DNA of 43,049 nt, from assembly GCA_003709165.1 (NCBI GenBank), contig RDRZ01000019.1, forward strand, positions 1 through 43,049, read 5' to 3'. Positions 24,046 to 32,953 of this stretch are shown here, in pieces (position 1 is the stretch's first letter; every line of letters starts with the position of its first letter). Both the position numbers and the translations under genes were made by a program. Below the pieces are notes generated by a model that was not told where the DNA came from, did no database searches, and saw only the letters and a program-made list of their open reading frames with translations. The DNA comes from Flavobacteriaceae bacterium PRS1. GTDB lineage: Bacteria; Bacteroidota; Bacteroidia; Flavobacteriales; Flavobacteriaceae.

Positions 24046-25242
24046 TTAGATAGTTTCGCTTAAAATCTCTAACGGATTATCTAAATTTTTTTTTTGTTCT
24101 TTTATTTCTTGGCGTTTGGCACTTACACTTAAAATAATTCCTATTGCCAAACAGGTCATCCAAATAGATGTACCTCCACTACTAATTAATGGTAATGTTT
24201 GCCCAGTTACTGGAAATAATTCTACTGAAACAGCCATATTTATTAGTGCCTGAAAAACAATTGGCAAACCAACTCCTATTACTAATAATTTTCCGAAAAA
24301 TGTATCTGCTTTATGAGACACAACAACTATTCTAAATAATAGTGACAAGTAGAGTATCATTAAAAACAAACCGCCAATAAGCCCGTATTCTTCAACAATA
24401 ATTGCATAAATAAAATCGGATGATGATTGTGGTAAAAAGTTCTTCTGCTTACTTTTTCCTGGACCAAGCCCTGGGATTCCTCCTGATGCAATAGCAATTT
24501 TAGCTTTCTCAATCTGGTAATCGGCTTCGGAATCTTCACCATTTGTGAAGCTCTCTATTCTATTCATCCAAGTATCCACTCTGTTTGGCATTGCTTCCGG
24601 AAAAGCCCTAGCAACAAAAATAAAAATTGTAAATAATACAATTCCTGTTAATAATATTAAAGACAAATATTTTATTGGATAACCTCCCAGAAACGTTAAT
24701 GCCATAACCATTACAAACATAATGGCTGCTGTTGAAAAATTAGCCGGAAGAATCAAAGCCAATATTAAAAATACAGGCAACCATAATGGTAAAATTGTTT
24801 CATTAAATGTTACCTGCTTATCTTTAATTTTAGATAAATATCTGGCTACATAAACCATCAATACTACTGAGGCTAATGTTGAAGGCTGAAATGTAAACCC
24901 AACAAAAGGAATACTCATCCAACGTTTAGCATTGGTTACGTTTTCTGATACGTCAGACTGAAACATTGTAATTAATAACAACACCAAAATAACAGGAATC
25001 ATTATCATAGATAAGCCTCGAAAATAGCGATAAGGTACTTTATGAACGCCATACATTATTGTGAATCCCAAAAAGAGATGTACAAAGTGTTTAATAAAAT
25101 AATTAAAGGTATCTCCATCTCCACTTATATAAGCCAAATTACTTGCAGCGCTGTAAACAGGAAGAAAAGAGAATATTGCGAGTAATGCTGCAATAGCCCA
25201 AATTAATTTATCTCCTTTTATGTTATTAAATACTGCTTTCAT
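24046..25242 (-). CDS. ftsW: Septal peptidoglycan glycosyltransferase FtsW
   Basis: A SEDS-family polytopic membrane enzyme that polymerises lipid II at the septum together with FtsI. The 398 residues have about ten hydrophobic segments. The SEDS landmarks are visible: the RWMSIPFVGFTFQPSTLA segment (about 108-125, with the conserved Trp), the periplasmic loop with YQIEKAKIAIASGGIPGLGPGKS (about 240-262), LPQSSSDFIYAIIVEEYGLIGG (about 268-289) and the C-terminal LPLISSGGTSIW (about 350-361). The C-terminus is a charged cytoplasmic tail. murD is upstream, separated by a 247-bp spacer full of small palindromes; the four-helix-bundle gene follows. Confidence 0.97.
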   Translation of the reverse strand: MKAVFNNIKGDKLIWAIAALLAIFSFLPVYSAASNLAYISGDGDTFNYFIKHFVHLFLGFTIMYGVHKVPYRYFRGLSMIMIPVILVLLLITMFQSDVSENVTNAKRWMSIPFVGFTFQPSTLASVVLMVYVARYLSKIKDKQVTFNETILPLWLPVFLILALILPANFSTAAIMFVMVMALTFLGGYPIKYLSLILLTGIVLFTIFIFVARAFPEAMPNRVDTWMNRIESFTNGEDSEADYQIEKAKIAIASGGIPGLGPGKSKQKNFLPQSSSDFIYAIIVEEYGLIGGLFLMILYLSLLFRIVVVSHKADTFFGKLLVIGVGLPIVFQALINMAVSVELFPVTGQTLPLISSGGTSIWMTCLAIGIILSVSAKRQEIKEQKKNLDNPLEILSETI

Positions 25243-25489
25243 AAGCCCCTATGTCCTGCGGTCATCTCCCCAATTTGGGGAGAATTATATTAGTTATAAT
25301 TTAATATTAATTTCTGTCTCTTCGAGACATCTTTGACTCTTACGAGTCTATTTTTAAATTATTTGTTTCGTCGAATCTTCGATTTCCCAAAGGGAAAGAA
25401 TTTAATTATTAATAATTTTCTCTATTTAGAAGCTTTTTGTAACTCCGTGACATCTCTCACAAGGAGAGAATCTTATTCTAGTTTATTGT
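25243..25489. repeat. Spacer between murD and ftsW made of small palindromes
   Basis: No gene is visible. The spacer holds at least five short inverted repeats: TCTCCCCAATTTGGGGAGA (25265-25283), CTCTTCGAG (25318-25326) and GACTCTTACGAGTC (25335-25348), TCGAATCTTCGA (25371-25382), TTTCCCAAAGGGAAA (25383-25397) and CTCTCACAAGGAGAG (25453-25467). The 15-mer CTGTCTCTTCGAGAC (25314-25328) recurs at 31994-32008 before ftsL. These look like accumulated palindromic repeats within an operon. Confidence 0.7.
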
Positions 25490-26824
25490 TTATAGGTTTC
25501 TAACTGCTTCTTTAAATTGTCTTCCCCTGTCTTCATAATCTTCAAATAAATCGAAACTTGCACAAGCTGGTGATAACAATACATTGTCTCCTGCTTCGGC
25601 TATTTTATAGGCTATTTTAATAGCTTCACTCATAAACTGAGTTTCAACTATAATGTCTACCATATTCCCAAATGTTTCTAACAACTTTTTGTTATCGACT
25701 CCAAGACAAATAATAGCCTTTACTTTTTCGTTCACGAAAGGAAATAAAGCCTTGTAGTTGTTTCCCTTGTCTTCGCCTCCAACTATCCAAACTGTTGGAG
25801 CATCCATACACTCTAAGGCGTAATAAGTAGCGTTGATATTTGTTGCTTTTGAGTCGTTGATATATTGCACTTTATTTATACAAAGCACCTGTTCTAAACG
25901 ATGTTCTGCTCCTTGAAAATTTTCTAAACTTTCGCGAATTGTGTGCTTTCTTATTTTTAATAAATGTGCCACAGTTAAAGCTGCCATGGCGTTTTTAATG
26001 TTGTGTTTTCCCTCTAAAATTAAGTTTGCTGTTGGCATAATTATTTGGTTATTTGCTATTGTTATTTTTATATTATTTTTTTCTAAACTGGCTCCATTTT
26101 CTATTTTTTTTGTTAATGAAAATGGTAATAGTGTTGATTGAACTGGATTCGTTTTTAAGTGATTTACTATCACGTCATCGTCGGCATCATAGATTAAATA
26201 ATCATCTTTAGTTTGATTCATTGCAATTCTAAATTTTGAAGCAATGTAATTTTCAAACTTATAATCGTATCTATCTAAATGGTCTGGTGTAATATTGGTA
26301 ATTATGGCAATGTGTGGTTTAAAACTTTCAATTCCATCTAACTGAAAACTACTTAACTCTAACACGTAATGCTCAAAATTGTGCTGTACAACTTGTTTGG
26401 CAAAACTATCTCCAATGTTTCCTGCCATGCCAATATTTAAATTTGCGTTTTTTAATATCTGGTATAACATCATTGTAGTAGTAGTTTTTCCATTGGTTCC
26501 AGTAATTCCGATAAGATTTGCTTTAGTAAATTTTGATGCAAATTCAATTTCAGAAACAACCAAAATATTATTAGCAATCAGTTTTTGCACTAAAGCCACT
26601 TTATCAGGAATCCCAGGACTTTTCATTACTAGATCAGCATTTAAAATTTTATCTTCTGAATGCTGTTGCTCTTCCCATTCAATCTCATTATTTAAAAGAA
26701 CGTCTTTATATTTTTGTTTAATCTTTCCTATGTCTGAAACAAATACTTCATATCCTTTTTCTTTTCCTAAAAGCGCTGTACCAATCCCACTTTCTCCTGC
26801 TCCTAATATGACTAATCGATTCAC
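25490..26824 (-). CDS. murD: UDP-N-acetylmuramoyl-L-alanine--D-glutamate ligase (MurD)
   Basis: Adds D-glutamate to UDP-MurNAc-L-alanine in the cytoplasm. The 444 residues show the three Mur-ligase domains: a Rossmann start MNRLVILGAGESGIG (1-15), the ATP loop [11 protein letters not shown] (about 103-113), TNITPDHLDRYD (about 180) and NDSKATN (about 316). The start is GTG at 26824, the only start codon that leaves the first Rossmann strand intact. The GTGA overlaps the TGA stop of a remnant of the four-helix-bundle gene immediately upstream. Flavobacterial MurD proteins usually begin MKRLVVLGAG from ATG, so the original start was probably replaced by repeat-derived sequence. Confidence 0.96.
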   Translation of the reverse strand: MNRLVILGAGESGIGTALLGKEKGYEVFVSDIGKIKQKYKDVLLNNEIEWEEQQHSEDKILNADLVMKSPGIPDKVALVQKLIANNILVVSEIEFASKFTKANLIGITGTNGKTTTTMMLYQILKNANLNIGMAGNIGDSFAKQVVQHNFEHYVLELSSFQLDGIESFKPHIAIITNITPDHLDRYDYKFENYIASKFRIAMNQTKDDYLIYDADDDVIVNHLKTNPVQSTLLPFSLTKKIENGASLEKNNIKITIANNQIIMPTANLILEGKHNIKNAMAALTVAHLLKIRKHTIRESLENFQGAEHRLEQVLCINKVQYINDSKATNINATYYALECMDAPTVWIVGGEDKGNNYKALFPFVNEKVKAIICLGVDNKKLLETFGNMVDIIVETQFMSEAIKIAYKIAEAGDNVLLSPACASFDLFEDYEDRGRQFKEAVRNL

Positions 26825-26900
26825 GATTTTGATTTACGATTTCTCATTGTTTTGATTGATGCGACACTAATTGAAAACAATTTGTTAGCTTCTTTCAATT
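26823..26900 (-). pseudogene. Remnant 3' tail of a second four-helix-bundle gene
   Basis: Positions 26831-26895 match 23659-23723, the 3' end of the intact four-helix-bundle gene, at 61 of 65 bases. On the minus strand it still reads KEANKLFSISVASIKTMRNR then KSKS and TGA, against KEANELLSIIVASIKTMRNR and KS in the intact gene. The frame is closed by a TAA just upstream (about 26903), so only the last helix survives. Its stop overlaps the GTG start of murD. This shows that the same ORF, or its tail, has been placed at two junctions of one operon. Confidence 0.9.
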
Positions 26901-26902
26901 CT

Positions 26903-26958
26903 TAACTTTTAACTTTTAACTCATAACTCATAACTCATAACTCATAACTCATAACTCG
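26903..26958 (-). repeat. Eight heptamer tandem repeats after mraY
   Basis: Eight consecutive 7-bp units (two TAACTTT, five TAACTCA, one TAACTCG) fill the space between the mraY stop and the four-helix-bundle remnant. The unit length equals that of the GATTTAC array at murG, but the sequence differs. Confidence 0.95.
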
Positions 26959-26959
26959 T

Positions 26960-28195
26960 TTATCTAATTTTCAATGTTACAATCGTAAGTATTGCAAGTA
27001 AGATTCCGATAATCCAAAATCGTGTTGCTATTTTACTTTCATGATGTCCCAATTTTTGAAAGTGATGATGTAATGGCGACATTTTAAAAATGCGCCGTCC
27101 TACGCCATACTTCTTTCTGGTATATTTAAACCAGCTTACTTGCATAACGACAGATAAATTTTCTGCCAGAAAAACACCACACAACAATGGGATTAACCAT
27201 TCTTTACGAACTGCAATTGCAATTACTGCTATAACTCCACCAATAGTTAAACTGCCAGTATCTCCCATAAATACTTGTGCTGGATACGTATTGTACCATA
27301 AAAACCCAATGAGAGCTCCTACAAAAGCTGCTATATAAATGGTAATTTCTTCCACTCTTGGGATGTACATAATGTTGAGGTAATTTGAAAAAATGGTATT
27401 ACCAGAAACCCAGGCGAAAACCCCTAATGTGAGTACAATAATTGCAGAAGTGCCTGCTGTAAGACCATCTATTCCATCTGTGAGATTTGCTCCATTGGAT
27501 ACTGCTGTGATTATAAAAATGACAACCAAAATAAATATTACCCAAGCATATTTTTCCAGGTTTGGGTTAATCCAAGTAATTAAATCGGCATAATCAAATT
27601 CATTTCCTTTTACAAATGGAATTGATGTTTTTGTTGATTTTTCTTCGGCTTTAAATTGTTTTACTTGTGATGTACCAGATACTACTAGTTCTTGTTTTTC
27701 TGTTTGAGTTAATTGCTGTTTTATTGTTACATCATCATGAAAATATAATGTGGCTCCTACAATAATTCCGAGACCAACTTGCCCAAGAATTTTGAATTGT
27801 CCTTTTAAGCCTTTTTTGTCTTGTTTAAATTTCTTTATATAATCGTCTATAAACCCAATTGTTCCCATCCAAACCGTTGTTACAATAAGAAGGATGATAT
27901 AGATGTTATCTAATTTCGCTACCAATAACACTGGAATTAAAGTCGATAGAATTATAATAATTCCTCCCATTGTTGGTGTACCAACTTTTTCCTGTTGCCC
28001 TTCGAGTCCTAAATCCCGAATGGTTTCTACAACTTGTTTTTTGCGTAAATAGTTTATTATTCGTTTACCGAAAACAGTAGATATAAGCAAGGACATAATT
28101 ATTGCAACCGCTGCTCTAAAGGTTATATAACCAAACAATGATGCTCCTGGAAATTGGAATTCTTTTTCTAAATATTCAAATAAATAATACAGCAT
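26960..28195 (-). CDS. mraY: Phospho-N-acetylmuramoyl-pentapeptide transferase (MraY)
   Basis: An integral membrane enzyme that transfers phospho-MurNAc-pentapeptide to undecaprenyl phosphate, forming lipid I. The 411 residues are longer than the roughly 360 of E. coli. The signature segments are [15 protein letters not shown] (about 70-84), the metal-site [21 protein letters not shown] (about 115-135, read in parts), [15 protein letters not shown] (about 234-248) and the C-terminal [18 protein letters not shown] (about 373-390). The extra length lies between two membrane segments (about 165-215, [18 protein letters not shown] onward), a hydrophilic insertion I recall from other Bacteroidota MraY. 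It starts 1 nt after the murE stop. Confidence 0.97.
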   Translation of the reverse strand: MLYYLFEYLEKEFQFPGASLFGYITFRAAVAIIMSLLISTVFGKRIINYLRKKQVVETIRDLGLEGQQEKVGTPTMGGIIIILSTLIPVLLVAKLDNIYIILLIVTTVWMGTIGFIDDYIKKFKQDKKGLKGQFKILGQVGLGIIVGATLYFHDDVTIKQQLTQTEKQELVVSGTSQVKQFKAEEKSTKTSIPFVKGNEFDYADLITWINPNLEKYAWVIFILVVIFIITAVSNGANLTDGIDGLTAGTSAIIVLTLGVFAWVSGNTIFSNYLNIMYIPRVEEITIYIAAFVGALIGFLWYNTYPAQVFMGDTGSLTIGGVIAVIAIAVRKEWLIPLLCGVFLAENLSVVMQVSWFKYTRKKYGVGRRIFKMSPLHHHFQKLGHHESKIATRFWIIGILLAILTIVTLKIR

Positions 28196-28196
28196 A

Positions 28197-29660
28197 TTAT
28201 TTCTGTAATTGTTTTAAAAATTCTTCTACTATTTTATAATCGTTAAAATCGGTTCTTACACCATTTACTTCTTGATATGTTTCGTGACCTTTTCCTGCAA
28301 TTAGAATTATATCGTTAGCATTGGCGAGTTGACAAGCTGTTTTTATTGCTTGTTTTCTATCGACAATCGACATTGTTTTTTTGAAATTTTGCGGTTCTAC
28401 TCCAGCTTCCATATCTTCTATAATTACTTCTGGAACTTCTGATCTCGGATTATCGCTTGTAAAAATTACTTTGGTGCTTAAAACGGAAGCTATATGTGCC
28501 ATTTTTGGTCGTTTGGCTTTGTCACGATCTCCACCACACCCAACAACAGTTATTAAATCCTCATTTTTTGTACGAATACTATTTATGGTTTCTAACACAT
28601 TTTTTAAAGCATCCGGAGTGTGTGCATAATCAACTATTGCCGTAATATTTTCTTCTGAAATAAGATATTCAAAACGACCGCTTACACTTTCCAAATCGCT
28701 AATCAAACGAAGTATTTCAACACTTTCTAATCCTAATAAATCTGCAGTTCCATAAATAGCGAGTAGATTATATGCATTAAATTTGCCGATTAATTTAGTC
28801 CAAACTTCGTTGTCATTAATTTTAAGAAGAAGTCCGTTGAGCTGATTTTCTAAAATTTGAGCTCTGTAATTAGCATAACTTTTTAAAGCATAGGTATATT
28901 TTTTAGATGCCGTATTTTGCATCATAACCAAACCATTTTTATCATCAATATTTACTAATGAAAAAGCAGATTTTGGTAGCTTATCGAAAAATGATTTTTT
29001 AACATCACGATAAGCAGCAAAGGTTTCATGATAATCTAAATGATCGTGAGATAAGTTGGTAAATACGCCACCTTCAAAATGCAAACCTTCAGTTCTGTTT
29101 TGATGAATGCCATGAGAGCTCACTTCCATAAAGCAAAACTCAACGCCTTCAGTATTCATTTCTTTTAAATACTTGTTTATAGTTAAAGGATCTGGAGTTG
29201 TATGCGTTGCCTTATATTTCTTATCATTTACAAAAATATTTACTGTCGAAAGCAAACCAACCTTATAACCTGCCTTTTTAAACAACTGATATAATAATGA
29301 AACAATTGTTGTTTTACCATTTGTTCCTGTAACACCAACAAGTTTTAAGTTTTCAGAAGGGACATCATAATAATTTGATGCCATAACTGCCAATGCTTTG
29401 CTTGAGTTATCAACTTCAACATAAGTGACATTTTCAATACAATTATCTGGAATTTTTTCGCAAACAATTGCAATAGCACCTTGCTGGATTGCAGTGTCTA
29501 TATAATTATGACCATTAGAAATTGTGCCTTTAATAGCTACAAACACATCGTTATTACTAACATTACGAGAATCAAAATGTATCTCGTTTATAGCAATACT
29601 TGTACTTCCAACAACAGCGTTGAGAGTAACTTTATACAATATGTTTTTTAATTCTGTCAA
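28197..29660 (-). CDS. murE: UDP-MurNAc-tripeptide synthetase MurE (meso-diaminopimelate type)
   Basis: Adds the third stem-peptide residue to UDP-MurNAc-L-Ala-D-Glu. The 487 residues contain the ATP loop [11 protein letters not shown] (about 108-118), the nucleotide-sugar region [16 protein letters not shown] (about 178-193), [13 protein letters not shown] (about 200-212) and the amino-acid recognition motif SDNPRSE with DNPR at 403-406. DNPR is the known marker of meso-DAP specificity; lysine enzymes carry a different motif. This organism should therefore have DAP-type peptidoglycan. The ATG overlaps the ftsI stop by 4 nt and mraY follows after 1 nt, so translation is probably coupled through all three. 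Confidence 0.97.
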   Translation of the reverse strand: MTELKNILYKVTLNAVVGSTSIAINEIHFDSRNVSNNDVFVAIKGTISNGHNYIDTAIQQGAIAIVCEKIPDNCIENVTYVEVDNSSKALAVMASNYYDVPSENLKLVGVTGTNGKTTIVSLLYQLFKKAGYKVGLLSTVNIFVNDKKYKATHTTPDPLTINKYLKEMNTEGVEFCFMEVSSHGIHQNRTEGLHFEGGVFTNLSHDHLDYHETFAAYRDVKKSFFDKLPKSAFSLVNIDDKNGLVMMQNTASKKYTYALKSYANYRAQILENQLNGLLLKINDNEVWTKLIGKFNAYNLLAIYGTADLLGLESVEILRLISDLESVSGRFEYLISEENITAIVDYAHTPDALKNVLETINSIRTKNEDLITVVGCGGDRDKAKRPKMAHIASVLSTKVIFTSDNPRSEVPEVIIEDMEAGVEPQNFKKTMSIVDRKQAIKTACQLANANDIILIAGKGHETYQEVNGVRTDFNDYKIVEEFLKQLQK

Positions 29661-31660
29661 GACAATTCTAATACTACTATTTGATTTTTCCTTATTTTAA
29701 TTCCTTTAGCAACCGATTGCTTTATCACTTTTCCACTTCCTATAAGTTTTACTTTCATTCCCATATTTTCAAGTAGTGTAATAGCATCCATAGCTGGCAT
29801 ACCTTCAACATTTGGCATTATTGTTTTATATTTCTGTGCTGTTTTATAATAGGCTTCATAGCTTTGTTCTACAATGGCAGACTTTTCATCTAAATTTTCA
29901 ACAGTATCAATAACCGGAGTATCTGTATAAATCTTTTGAGCAATTTTCTTAAATACAGGAGCGGCAACAGTGCTACCATAATATCCTTTTTTATAGTCGG
30001 GCTTATGAATAACTACGATACACGAATATTTAGGATTGTCTGCCGGAAAATAACCAACAAACGATGAAATATATCGTTTAGATTCTATCCAATATTCTGT
30101 TTGACAGGTTCCTGTTTTTCCTGCCATTGAAAAATTTGGTGAATAAATATTATGCGCAGTACCATGCTTTTTTTCGATAACATTTTTCATCATTTGTTGT
30201 ACCTTCTTTGCTGTTTCTAATGAGCATACTGATGGATTAATCACCTCTTTTTCAAAATGCACAATAACTTTGCTAAATTCTTTTACATCTCTTAAAAATC
30301 GTGGTTTTACCATTTCCCCATCATTAGCAATAGCATTGTAAAACGTTAAAATTTGTAAAGGAGTTAATGATACACCATAACCAAAAGCCATCCAAGGAAG
30401 GTCTAAACCGTCCCATTCTTTTTTGTCGCTTGGATGTGGAATGAATGGAACTCCTTCGCCTATAATTGGCAAATCGAGTTTATTATTCAATCCCATTTTG
30501 TAGAGCCTATCCACAAACTTTGTTGGATTATTTTTATAACTATTATTAATTAGTTTAACCAATCCAGTATTTGAAGACACCTCAAAAGCTCGAGCTGCCG
30601 AAATTTTACCATACCCTCCATTTTTTGAATCCCGTACTTTGCGACCATAAAATGAAAGCACACCTTTTCCTGTATCTATCACATCGCTTGTGTCGATCAC
30701 CTTATCTTCAAGTGCGGCGACCATTGCCATAAGTTTAAATGTAGATCCTGGTTCGTGAGATTCGCCTACTGCATAATTCAACCGTTCGTAATAGGTTCCT
30801 TTAGAAGTTCTACCAAGATTTGAAATTGCTTTAATTTCGCCTGTTTTGGTTTCCATAACAACAACACATCCATGGTCTGCACTAAAATATTCAAGCTGTT
30901 CCAATAATGCGTGATGGGCTATATCTTGAATATTCACGTCGATGGTTGTATAGACATCATATCCATCTTGAGGTTCTACTTGATTAAAATCTTGTATAGG
31001 TTTCCATTGTCCTTTCCCTATTTTTTGTTTTAAACGGATTCCATTTACTCCTCTTAAATATTTTACACCAAATGCTCCATCTATTCCCGGTCGCGTTACA
31101 TTACCATCTTCATCAATTCTTTCGTAACCAATAGTGCGCTGTGCAATTCCTCCCATTGGATACTCTCTTTTTGTAGTTTGCTCAACAATTAATCCTCCAC
31201 TAAAAGCTCCTAGTTTTAATAGTGGAAAATTTCTAAACTTCAAATAATCTGAATAGCCAAGGTTTCTAGCGAGTAAATAATATCTATTTTTATTAGCTCT
31301 TGCTTTTCTTATGTTTTGTTGATAATAGGCTGAAGATTTTCCATGAAACTTTGATAAAGCTTCACATAAGGGTTTTAAATATTTTTCGAAATTTTTATTT
31401 GATGGTGTTATGGCATCAATCCTAATATCATATTTTGGAACTGATGTTGCTAACAAACTACCATCTGCAGAATACACATTGCCTCTATTTGCAGGAATGA
31501 CAATATTTTTTATAGTTCTCTTTTCGGCTAACTCCTTATATTGATTGCCTTGAACAAATTGTATATCAATCAATTTATAAACTACCAAAAGTGAGAAGAT
31601 AAACATACATCCTGCTACAAAATACAATCGGTTTAATATGTTCTTCTCGTTTATTGCCAA
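29657..31660 (-). CDS. ftsI: Penicillin-binding protein FtsI (septal transpeptidase, PASTA domain)
   Basis: A class B penicillin-binding protein that cross-links septal peptidoglycan. The 667 residues have an N-terminal membrane anchor (about 11-31), the non-penicillin-binding dimerisation domain (about 50-240, with RGNVYSADGSLLATS) and the transpeptidase domain with all three motifs: STFK (306-309, catalytic Ser306), SSN (362-364) and KTG (515-517). The last 65 residues form one PASTA domain (PNVEGMPAMDAITLLENMGM onward), absent in E. coli FtsI but normal in Bacteroidota and Gram-positive homologues. It follows ftsL by 9 nt and overlaps murE by 4 nt. Confidence 0.97.
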   Translation of the reverse strand: MAINEKNILNRLYFVAGCMFIFSLLVVYKLIDIQFVQGNQYKELAEKRTIKNIVIPANRGNVYSADGSLLATSVPKYDIRIDAITPSNKNFEKYLKPLCEALSKFHGKSSAYYQQNIRKARANKNRYYLLARNLGYSDYLKFRNFPLLKLGAFSGGLIVEQTTKREYPMGGIAQRTIGYERIDEDGNVTRPGIDGAFGVKYLRGVNGIRLKQKIGKGQWKPIQDFNQVEPQDGYDVYTTIDVNIQDIAHHALLEQLEYFSADHGCVVVMETKTGEIKAISNLGRTSKGTYYERLNYAVGESHEPGSTFKLMAMVAALEDKVIDTSDVIDTGKGVLSFYGRKVRDSKNGGYGKISAARAFEVSSNTGLVKLINNSYKNNPTKFVDRLYKMGLNNKLDLPIIGEGVPFIPHPSDKKEWDGLDLPWMAFGYGVSLTPLQILTFYNAIANDGEMVKPRFLRDVKEFSKVIVHFEKEVINPSVCSLETAKKVQQMMKNVIEKKHGTAHNIYSPNFSMAGKTGTCQTEYWIESKRYISSFVGYFPADNPKYSCIVVIHKPDYKKGYYGSTVAAPVFKKIAQKIYTDTPVIDTVENLDEKSAIVEQSYEAYYKTAQKYKTIMPNVEGMPAMDAITLLENMGMKVKLIGSGKVIKQSVAKGIKIRKNQIVVLELS

Positions 31661-31669
31661 GTGCTAACT

Positions 31670-31987
31670 TTAATTTTGTGATTTTACTTTTATCTTTTTT
31701 GGTGGTATCTCTGATGGAGATAATCCTTTGTCTGCTAATTTTTTTATGACTGAAGATTCCATTTTCAATTTCATTAATTTCGAGCGTCCCTCTACAAAAG
31801 CTGAACGCAACTCTTTAACGTCTTCGTTTAATTTTGCAATCTTGTACACTTTTCTATCTGCACTATGCGAGCTTGCAATCATGATAACAGCGAGAAATGA
31901 CAAAAAAAGTATCAACCTCCAGTTTTTAAACGAATCGTCGCTTATTAAAATTTTTCCTCTTAAAATGCTGTTTATACTTTTTTTCAT
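31670..31987 (-). CDS. ftsL: FtsL-like cell division protein
   Basis: A small bitopic membrane protein that should form the FtsQ-FtsB-FtsL type complex activating FtsW and FtsI. The 105 residues have a short cytoplasmic part, one membrane span (about 27-43, LILFLSFLAVIMIASSH) and a periplasmic coiled-coil helix (about 48-90, KIAKLNEDVKELRSAFVEGR onward), then a short basic tail. Primary sequence is poorly conserved, so the call rests on topology and on position between rsmH and ftsI. It is preceded by two hairpins in the 60-nt spacer after rsmH. Confidence 0.88.
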   Translation of the reverse strand: MKKSINSILRGKILISDDSFKNWRLILFLSFLAVIMIASSHSADRKVYKIAKLNEDVKELRSAFVEGRSKLMKLKMESSVIKKLADKGLSPSEIPPKKIKVKSQN

Positions 31988-31993
31988 GCTTCT

Positions 31994-32029
31994 CTGTCTC
32001 TTCGAGACGTTTTTCCAAAGGGAAAAACT
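31994..32029 (-). repeat. Two adjacent hairpins between rsmH and ftsL
   Basis: On the minus strand GTTTTTCC/GGAAAAAC (8-bp stem, CTTT loop) is followed by GTCTC/GAGAC (GAA loop), ending a few bases before the ftsL ATG. The second hairpin is part of a 15-mer shared with the murD-ftsW spacer (25314-25328). Either could affect ftsL translation or mRNA processing. Confidence 0.6.
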
Positions 32030-32047
32030 AATTTTTGCTTTTTATGT

Positions 32048-32953
32048 TTATATTTTTTCTGCTATTCTTAATTTTGCACTTCTTGCCCTGTTATTTATTT
32101 TTATTTCTTCTTGTGTTGGGATAATTAATTTTCCTATTTTTTTTAACGGAACAGTAAAATTTCCAAACATATCTTTTTCAGGCTCACCTTCAAACATTCC
32201 ATTTCTTATAAAACGTTTTACCAATCTATCTTCTAACGAGTGATAGGATATAAAACTTATTCTACCTCCTGTTTTTAACAAATCTGGCGTTTGTAATAAA
32301 AACTCTTTTAACACTTCAATTTCTTGATTAACTTCTATTCTAATCGCTTGGTAGATTTGAGCCAAAATTTTGTTTTCTTTATAAGCAGGAAGATGCTTTT
32401 TTAACACGTTCTTTAACTGCTCTGTTGTTATTATATCGTCTTCCTCTCTATTTAAAACTATCGTTTTTGCCAATGCTGGTGCATTTCTCAATTCGCCATA
32501 TTGCCAAAACACTTGCCTTAATTGTTGCTCATCATACTCGTTAATAACTGTATATGCTGATAGTATTTCTTGTTGATTCATCCTCATATCTAGATCTGCC
32601 TCAAAGCGTATTGAAAAACCACGTTTTGGAACATCAAACTGATGTGAAGACACTCCAAAATCGGCAAGAATACCATCAACTGCTTTTACACCATAAAATC
32701 TTAAAAATCGTTTTACGTATCTAAAATTTTCATTTATTAATGTAAATCTGCTATCATCAATTGTATTTAAAAGAGCGTCTTGATCTTGATCGAAGGCTAT
32801 TAACTTTCCGTTTTTTCCTAATCTATTTAGGATTTCTTTACTGTGTCCTCCACCTCCAAAAGTTACATCTACATAAACTCCATCTTCAATAATATTTAAA
32901 CCGTCAACAGTTTCTTTTAACAATACCGGATTATGATATTCCATCGCCTTCAT
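32048..32953 (-). CDS. rsmH: 16S rRNA m4C1402 methyltransferase RsmH (MraW)
   Basis: A SAM-dependent enzyme that methylates N4 of C1402 in 16S rRNA, near the decoding site; the gene stands second in most dcw clusters. The 301 residues match the family. Visible motifs are YHNPVLLKETVDGL (about 5-18), VDVTFGGGGHSKEIL (about 28-42, SAM loop), FDQDQDAL (about 53), GILADFGVSSHQFDVPKRGFS (about 93-113), the MRMNQ element and SYHSLEDRLVKRF (about 244-256). The start may be the ATG at 32953 or at 32944 (MEYHNP); both lie inside the 3' end of mraZ, an overlap of 23 or 14 nt, so translation is coupled. Confidence 0.97.
   Translation of the reverse strand: MKAMEYHNPVLLKETVDGLNIIEDGVYVDVTFGGGGHSKEILNRLGKNGKLIAFDQDQDALLNTIDDSRFTLINENFRYVKRFLRFYGVKAVDGILADFGVSSHQFDVPKRGFSIRFEADLDMRMNQQEILSAYTVINEYDEQQLRQVFWQYGELRNAPALAKTIVLNREEDDIITTEQLKNVLKKHLPAYKENKILAQIYQAIRIEVNQEIEVLKEFLLQTPDLLKTGGRISFISYHSLEDRLVKRFIRNGMFEGEPEKDMFGNFTVPLKKIGKLIIPTQEEIKINNRARSAKLRIAEKI

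Noticed and set aside
26379-26855. 158-codon plus-strand frame opposite murD
   Set aside because: It is antisense to conserved MurD coding sequence, with Phe/Ile/Pro-rich shadow composition and no domain.
31728-32243. 171-codon plus-strand frame across ftsL and rsmH
   Set aside because: Hydrophobic composition suggested a membrane protein, but it is antisense to two well-supported genes and their spacer.
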